Shown in pieces: positions 59,326 through 64,000 of a DNA stretch of 64,000 bases (position 1 is its first letter; the number at the start of each line of letters is the position of its first letter). Where the stretch lies: contig CM071568.1 in the NCBI GenBank assembly GCA_036426205.1, positions 49,185,301-49,249,300 on the forward strand. Direction: 5' to 3'. Both the position numbers and the translations under genes were made by a program. Origin of the DNA: Ascaphus truei. Lineage: Eukaryota > Chordata > Amphibia > Anura > Ascaphidae. The notes beneath the pieces were generated by a model. The model made no database searches. It had not been told where the DNA came from and worked only from the letters and a program-made list of their open reading frames with translations.

Positions 59326-59744
59326 GCTTTTAGTTTTTTTCTGTATCCTCTATGGAATTGGGTGTTCCAGCACCAGGTAGAGTATGTGCCAGATGGGCAC
59401 AAAACTTTGGCCAGTGCTCAGCATGGCAGCCAATAGAAAAGTTGTGACATCAGGCAAATACATCACGGTTTTCTATTGGTCACCCCTGTGGCCATATCTC
59501 TAATTTCTTGTGTCAAAATATCTGGGGAAACCAGGGGGTTCCCCTGACATCAGGGGACCATGGACGAGCTTCGGGGGACCCCCACTGAGATAACGGTAAA
59601 AAAAAAAAAAAAAAGATCCCTTTTGGTGGGAACTGTGGCTTTATGCGAGTTTGTTGCACCATCTGTAACCTATCGCTGTCACAAATGCATATTTCAATCT
59701 ACACAATGTGCATGTCCCGTCCTTTGCATACATTAGTGACATAC

Positions 59745-59898
59745 CTGATAACCCTGAAAGAAGTTCAGAATCTCTTTTACGCCGCTATTGTACGCCAGTC
59801 CCTGCATCCGCACCACGGTGCCTCCGCTGTTAGGAAGCATACTGTTGGCATTGGCTGTTGTCGGGAAGTACCCCAGGCTACTGGGAGCACCTGGGGAG
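59745..59898 (-). CDS. ESRP1: ESRP1 penultimate coding exon
   Basis: Encodes part of the C-terminal region of epithelial splicing regulatory protein 1, a nuclear RNA-binding protein that controls epithelial-specific alternative splicing. Seen: pyrimidine-rich acceptor ending TCTTGTCTAG at 59899, 154 bp exon (phase 2 in, phase 0 out), donor GTATGT at 59744. The 51 full codons read [12 protein letters not shown], then [20 protein letters not shown], ending FFQGYQ. Known: ESRP1 has a C-terminal segment [25 protein letters not shown], whereas ESRP2 differs there, so ESRP1 is preferred. The frame is intact. Upstream exons with the qRRM domains must lie beyond 64 kb or were not recognised in 59.9-64 kb. 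Confidence 0.92.
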
Positions 59899-60365
59899 CT
59901 AGACAAGAAAGAGCAAGACAAAAAATAAAACAGCAGGTAAATCACGCGTACTGCCACTGCTAATAATATAAAGGAAGGATAAACGGCTTGGCTGGCACAC
60001 TACGAGCACGCTTTGTCTTTTGCATATAAACCCTGGTGGGTACGGCAAGATCAAAAAGGTGCTCAAAACGGTGGATGCAACCACATGAAACACATAGTTA
60101 GAGCAGCAACGATGCCAACACCATTAGCTAGTTTTACGCTGCAAGAACATGGCGGCTATTGCGCTGCAGAATATTACTGGCTGCTCCAGAGATATCAGAA
60201 ATCCTGCAAAATACATTATGCCTCACCAGAGAGATCAGCCACCAGTGTCACTGCTTTAGAATGTGGATGTGTGATGTTAACCTTTGCGCCTCCATTTTTT
60301 TCCCATTACGTGCCCCAAAACTGTGTGTAACAAAAATGATTGCAATTTCATTCTCTTTAGGATAG

Positions 60366-60568
60366 CGGTTCTAACCTCCAGTCCTCAAGAACCCCCCCCC
60401 CCTCCCCCTCACCCAACAGGTCAGATTTTCAGGATATCCCTCAAAGTCAAAGACTGAGCCACGGATTGAGCCATCTGTGCTGAAGCTGGGATATCCTGAA
60501 AACCTGGCCTGTTGGGGGGGTATGGGGGGGGGGGGGAGAGTCTTGAGGACTGCAGCTGAGAACCCCTG
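60366..60568. repeat. hAT palindromic MITE, copy 5
   Basis: Same family; each arm has gained a C- or G-run. Flanks CTTTAGG on both sides suggest the target duplication. Confidence 0.65.
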
Positions 60569-61685
60569 CTTTAGGGCATTTGACATGGTTACCATCAGGA
60601 TGACCACCCTTTGCAGTAATCCCAGTCAACTTCCGCATAGTGGAAAATATGTACATACAATATACAGAAGCAATTCATCCTGGAAAAAAAAAATCTTAAA
60701 TACTGTATGACCCCATATTTACAAAGAGCGTAATGCAGCATACACAAAATGCTGTATTTCTCCTGGACTAAGGGAGCTACTAAAACACGGCGAAGATATA
60801 AAATACAAGTCACCTTGCATCTAGTAAAGCTTCATGTAATCCTCTTATGCAACAAGAAACTCCAAGGACAAAGAAGCACAATTACCCAGGCATGTGGAGG
60901 CATGGTAACAGCAAACAGGGTATTTCCCAATCGTAAGCAAGGACGAAATCAAAAACAACATTATTTGCATGTGAAGATACCGATGTTGCAGGCATCGTTG
61001 CTCTCCCCCCCCCCCCCCCCGTTAACGTGGGCTAATACACAGAATAAGGATTGCATGCATTTTAAGGAGGTCCTGTGCAAGGTGGCGATGTTTTCAGTTG
61101 TGCGTTCCAACGGATGTGATGATGTCTGATACATCGGAAGGTCTGCGAAGAGTTTAGAACTCTTGTTGTTACTTTGAAGTCCTGGGAGCCGTGCAATAAA
61201 TAGTATCCTTAATTGGAAAGGTTTACTTCTTTGATGTGTTGTGTTGGTATTACCAAACTGCCATACAAATCAGGGACAGCAATGGAAAAGCAGTGAAAAT
61301 AATGTGTAAAAAAATAAATAAATAAAACAGTATCGTGCATCATAACCATTTTAAAGCAGCGATTCCCCAGAAGCCTATATAAATTGAACGCACATCACGA
61401 TAATATCTTGCCCCCCTGAGCCAATCCGGCTTGGTAACCTCAAGCTAGACGGTACTGGACTTTGGGGAGAGCTCCCTTTTAATCTCCTGGAAACGATAAT
61501 ATTTCCAATGCTTATCTACCCGAGCAGAGCATCCGATTTGTAATATATAAACGGAGTGGGAGAGGACAAAGGAGAGATCACAAGGAAAACAAATTCAAAT
61601 AAATGACGGTGATCAGCGTGGCCTGCGGCTTTACCCCTTTTAGTGCCAGTGACATCAGAGTGCCCAATCGTCGGCCTGTTTGACG

Positions 61686-61720
61686 CTTCAGAAAGGGTGT
61701 AAAACAGCCCGAAATGTTGC
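61686..61720 (+). ncRNA. Penelope-type terminus, hammerhead-like
   Basis: CTTCAGAAAGGGTGTAAAAC then AGCCCGAAATGTTGC, with a GGG/CCC stem. Confidence 0.35.
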
Positions 61721-62382
61721 TCCATTGGCCTGTTTTACCCAGCTCCTCTCATCAAACTTTATATTCATTATGGGTGCCAACCTCGTTTATCCTACTGTCG
61801 TGTGATATCGTTTCACTCACAATACTGCTGTGTGACTGCGTTTACATTGTATTGTATACTTGAGGACTTGGTCCCTTTGTGTAATTTAAGTTTACACAGC
61901 AATTCAGTAAAAAAAAACGTTATTCTTCGTTTTCTTGGGATTGCGGGCGATTCGGAGCAGTTAGAGTGCTGGGAGGGCTTACTTTAGATTACACTAATTA
62001 ACGATCACTTCTTGAAGGAGGTTCCCATGTTGCAGATCCTCCAGTTAGATTATTCTACAAGCTAATTTTTTTTTCTTCCATTTTCTTTAAAGGCAATTAA
62101 ACATGTTGGGCTCTTTACTTTTCAGAATAAAATGAATTAAGGGGGCTCAAAGCAACAAAATGTAAGGTATTTGAGCAAATCAAAAGATTTCAGAATGACA
62201 GACATTCATTTAGTTATTTATGGACACAGATTATTTTTTTCATGGCCAATTCAAATAGCTTATTTTGCATTTACAGTACAAAGCAAAAAAAAAATTACCA
62301 ATCCCGGTTTCTCGACTGTGATCAGTAATACAAAATATATAGATAAATAGCTACTAAAGGGGAAAAGCTGCACACCACATGA

Positions 62383-62383
62383 C

Positions 62384-62420
<37 letters not shown>
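62383..62420. repeat. (AAT)n microsatellite
   Basis: At least eleven AAT units. Similar (TTA)n at 31700-31727. Confidence 0.9.
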
Positions 62421-62422
<2 letters not shown>

Positions 62423-62540
62423 GATACAACTACCGGTGCTCCCGGTTCAGGATTCTCTGGGATGATCCAGCTTACAATGGAAAGTATAAGAAACAGGGCT
62501 CCACGGAATTTTCAAGATAAATTTATTGCCAACAAAATGA

Positions 62541-62574
62541 CTGACGTTTCGGCCACAATTGGCCTCTCTCAAAG
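62541..62574 (-). ncRNA. Penelope-type terminus, hammerhead-like
   Basis: Minus: CTTTGAGAGAGGCCAATTGT then GGCCGAAACGTCAG. Perfect GGCC/GGCC stem and GAAAC. Confidence 0.45.
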
Positions 62575-62928
62575 CAGAATGGCATAATACTAAATACTAA
62601 ATAGTCCCGAATACCAACTTCTTATAGCCCCAACACCAGGTGATTTTCATGGCCAATTTAAATAGCTTATTTTGCATTTACAGTACAAAACAAAAATTAC
62701 CAATCCCGGTTTCTCGACTCTGATCAGTAATACAACAACATGGTCACGTGCAAGAGGCATATGTCTAATGTGGGAGCCCAGTGTCAGCTTAGCAGGGCCT
62801 GGGGGTCAATTATATTACGTCATTATCTGTGCATCAGTGACCAACAACAAAACCTAGATTTTCTGCTCTATATGGAGCGTGACAATTGCATTTGTATCAT
62901 TCTATTAGGTACAGCACAACGTATATAG

Positions 62929-63055
62929 CAGGGGTAACCAACTCCAGTCCTCAAGAGCCACCAACAGCTCGGATTTTCATGACTGAGCCACATCTGATGA
63001 AACCTGAAAACCTGACCTGTTGGTAGCTCTTGAGGACTGGAGTTGGCTTCCCTTG
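62929..63055. repeat. hAT palindromic MITE, copy 6
   Basis: CAGGGGTAACC to CTTCCCTTG, flanked by a perfect 8-bp duplication GTATATAG (62921-62928, 63056-63063), which fixes the hAT assignment. Confidence 0.85.
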
Positions 63056-63219
63056 GTATATAGGCAGCACCATTAATAGAAATTACATTTCTCATTCAGC
63101 CACCAAAACTTCCTATTACTCAAAAATGCAGCATAATCAGCCATTTATGTTTCTGTACTTAACCAATAAGTAAAACAGTTACTGGATCATTCATTCTTTG
63201 TCAGGAGCCAATTACATGG

Positions 63220-64000
63220 TGTCACGGTAGACCAGGTCTTTTAACACATTTATATTTTTGTCAATGCCTAGTGCTTTGCTATTGCAAGCAAAGCCCCTGC
63301 GAACCCCTACCGGCGCTTCACCGGACCAGTCCCAAGATTACCTGCAAGTGTGAAGACAGAGAGAGGGCTCTGATTCGGGCAGCCCCTTTCATAGACTTCT
63401 GTGTCCTATGTTTAACATGGACAGGGATTTCCCATCACTCAGAGCGTGGGAACTTTTCCCACCAGCCAATCAGAGCGGGGCTCATCTGGCTGGTGATGTC
63501 AGAGGAAGGAGCGTGCCAAGCCACACCTTCCCCCCAGCCCACTCATGGCTACCTGCTGGGCAGGCTCCACAGTGTCCCAGAGAACAAAGATGGCTTTTGG
63601 GCCTGTTCCTCTGCACCTCCCTGCTAAACCAAATGGGCCGACACCTCTGGAATCCTGGTTCTCCTTTGAGCTCAGATGTCTATGCGGACATCCTGGCAGT
63701 TATGCAAATGCTCAGGCTGACAGCATAGATATTTATACATACAGTATAACACACTATAAACCATACTTTAATAAAGTGTAAACCTTGGGGATCCTTATAT
63801 ATGTGTGGGAAATTAGTTTGGAAAACCTGGGCTCGAAAACCATAAGTCTGGGGGACACTGTGCAGCCCCAATGTAATTCACCCTGCGTACCCACAAATAG
63901 TGCTTGCACACCGGGGAGAATCAGGGGACCACCAGTAACTCGGCCCCCAAACTCCTGCGAACAAAACAAATACATTTTCGCCCAAATAGCCCACCTAAAG
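63220..64000 (+). repeat. probable LTR, running off the window
   Basis: Starts TGTCACGGTAGACC, with AATAAA at 63770-63775 after a CTTTAATAAAGTG context. The end is not seen. Short open frames within it are unsupported as genes. Confidence 0.4.

Larger units (their letters stand above)
55167..59744 (-). other. ESRP1: ESRP1 last intron
   Basis: Bounded by donor GTATGT (59744) and acceptor TTAG (55167), 4.6 kb. It contains a CpG-rich repeat, a LINE-type 3' end with GAGAGGTAACTCTC hairpin, a CR1-like 3' end and a large fold-back element, listed separately. Confidence 0.85.
59899..64000 (-). other. ESRP1: ESRP1 intron upstream of penultimate exon (part)
   Basis: No exon for the preceding ESRP1 segment (the region with the conserved NYTAYYP) was found. 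The stretch holds two hAT MITEs, two Penelope-like termini, an AAT microsatellite and the start of an LTR. 60573-61680 and 61725-62380 show nothing else recognisable. Confidence 0.6.

Noticed and set aside
63271..63728. overlapping 118- and 106-codon frames
   Set aside because: Fall within an LTR-like repeat and show no conserved domain.

Overview
This is 64 kb of vertebrate nuclear DNA, most likely from an amphibian (probably a frog). The exons are short and split by large introns. Most of the DNA is interspersed repeats: L2, CR1-like and RTE LINEs, Penelope-like elements, a tyrosine-recombinase (Ngaro/DIRS-type) retrotransposon, LTR elements, and several hAT and Harbinger-type MITE families. 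The organism call is inferred from this repeat mix. No bacterial or phage feature is present.

Two host genes can be read from their exons, both on the minus strand, in the head-to-tail order known from other tetrapods. ESRP1 (epithelial splicing regulatory protein 1) contributes its last two coding exons (59745-59898 and 55089-55166) and a probable 3' UTR reaching about 53.1 kb. About 7 kb further on, DPY19L4 (a predicted multi-pass DPY19-family protein) begins. Its start codon and exon 1 are at 45970-46102 and exon 2 is at 37952-38076. Splice phases match across both junctions. No further DPY19L4 exon was recognised down to base 1, so intron 2 appears to exceed 37.9 kb.

Layout. 1-4.9 kb: degenerate repeats, two Harbinger-type MITEs, a Penelope-like terminus and a hAT MITE. 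4.9-10.1 kb: a solo LTR, then a complete LTR-LTR element with a short internal region. 11.5-16.3 kb: a nest of a Penelope-like element (GIY-YIG coding end), an L2 inserted in it, and the 5' end of another LTR element. 17-31 kb: hAT, Harbinger and fold-back MITEs, LINE 3' ends, a GA-rich array and another LTR. 33-35.1 kb: a MITE, an RTE LINE and a tRNA-derived SINE. 36-46 kb: DPY19L4 exons 2 and 1, separated by Penelope-like termini, a decayed L2 with a purine-rich array, a Harbinger MITE and a long palindrome. 47.1-49.8 kb: a decayed Ngaro-like element with RT/RNase H, tyrosine recombinase and SGNH-hydrolase-like remnants, in the ESRP1-DPY19L4 intergenic space. 51-64 kb: the ESRP1 3' end, with MITEs in its introns and part of an LTR at the window edge.

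The most interesting items are the Ngaro-like element, the repeated hammerhead-like folds at Penelope-type termini, the LTR element with unrecognised coding segments and a cluster of YY1-like sites, and the 339-340 bp Harbinger MITE family with a conserved hairpin core.
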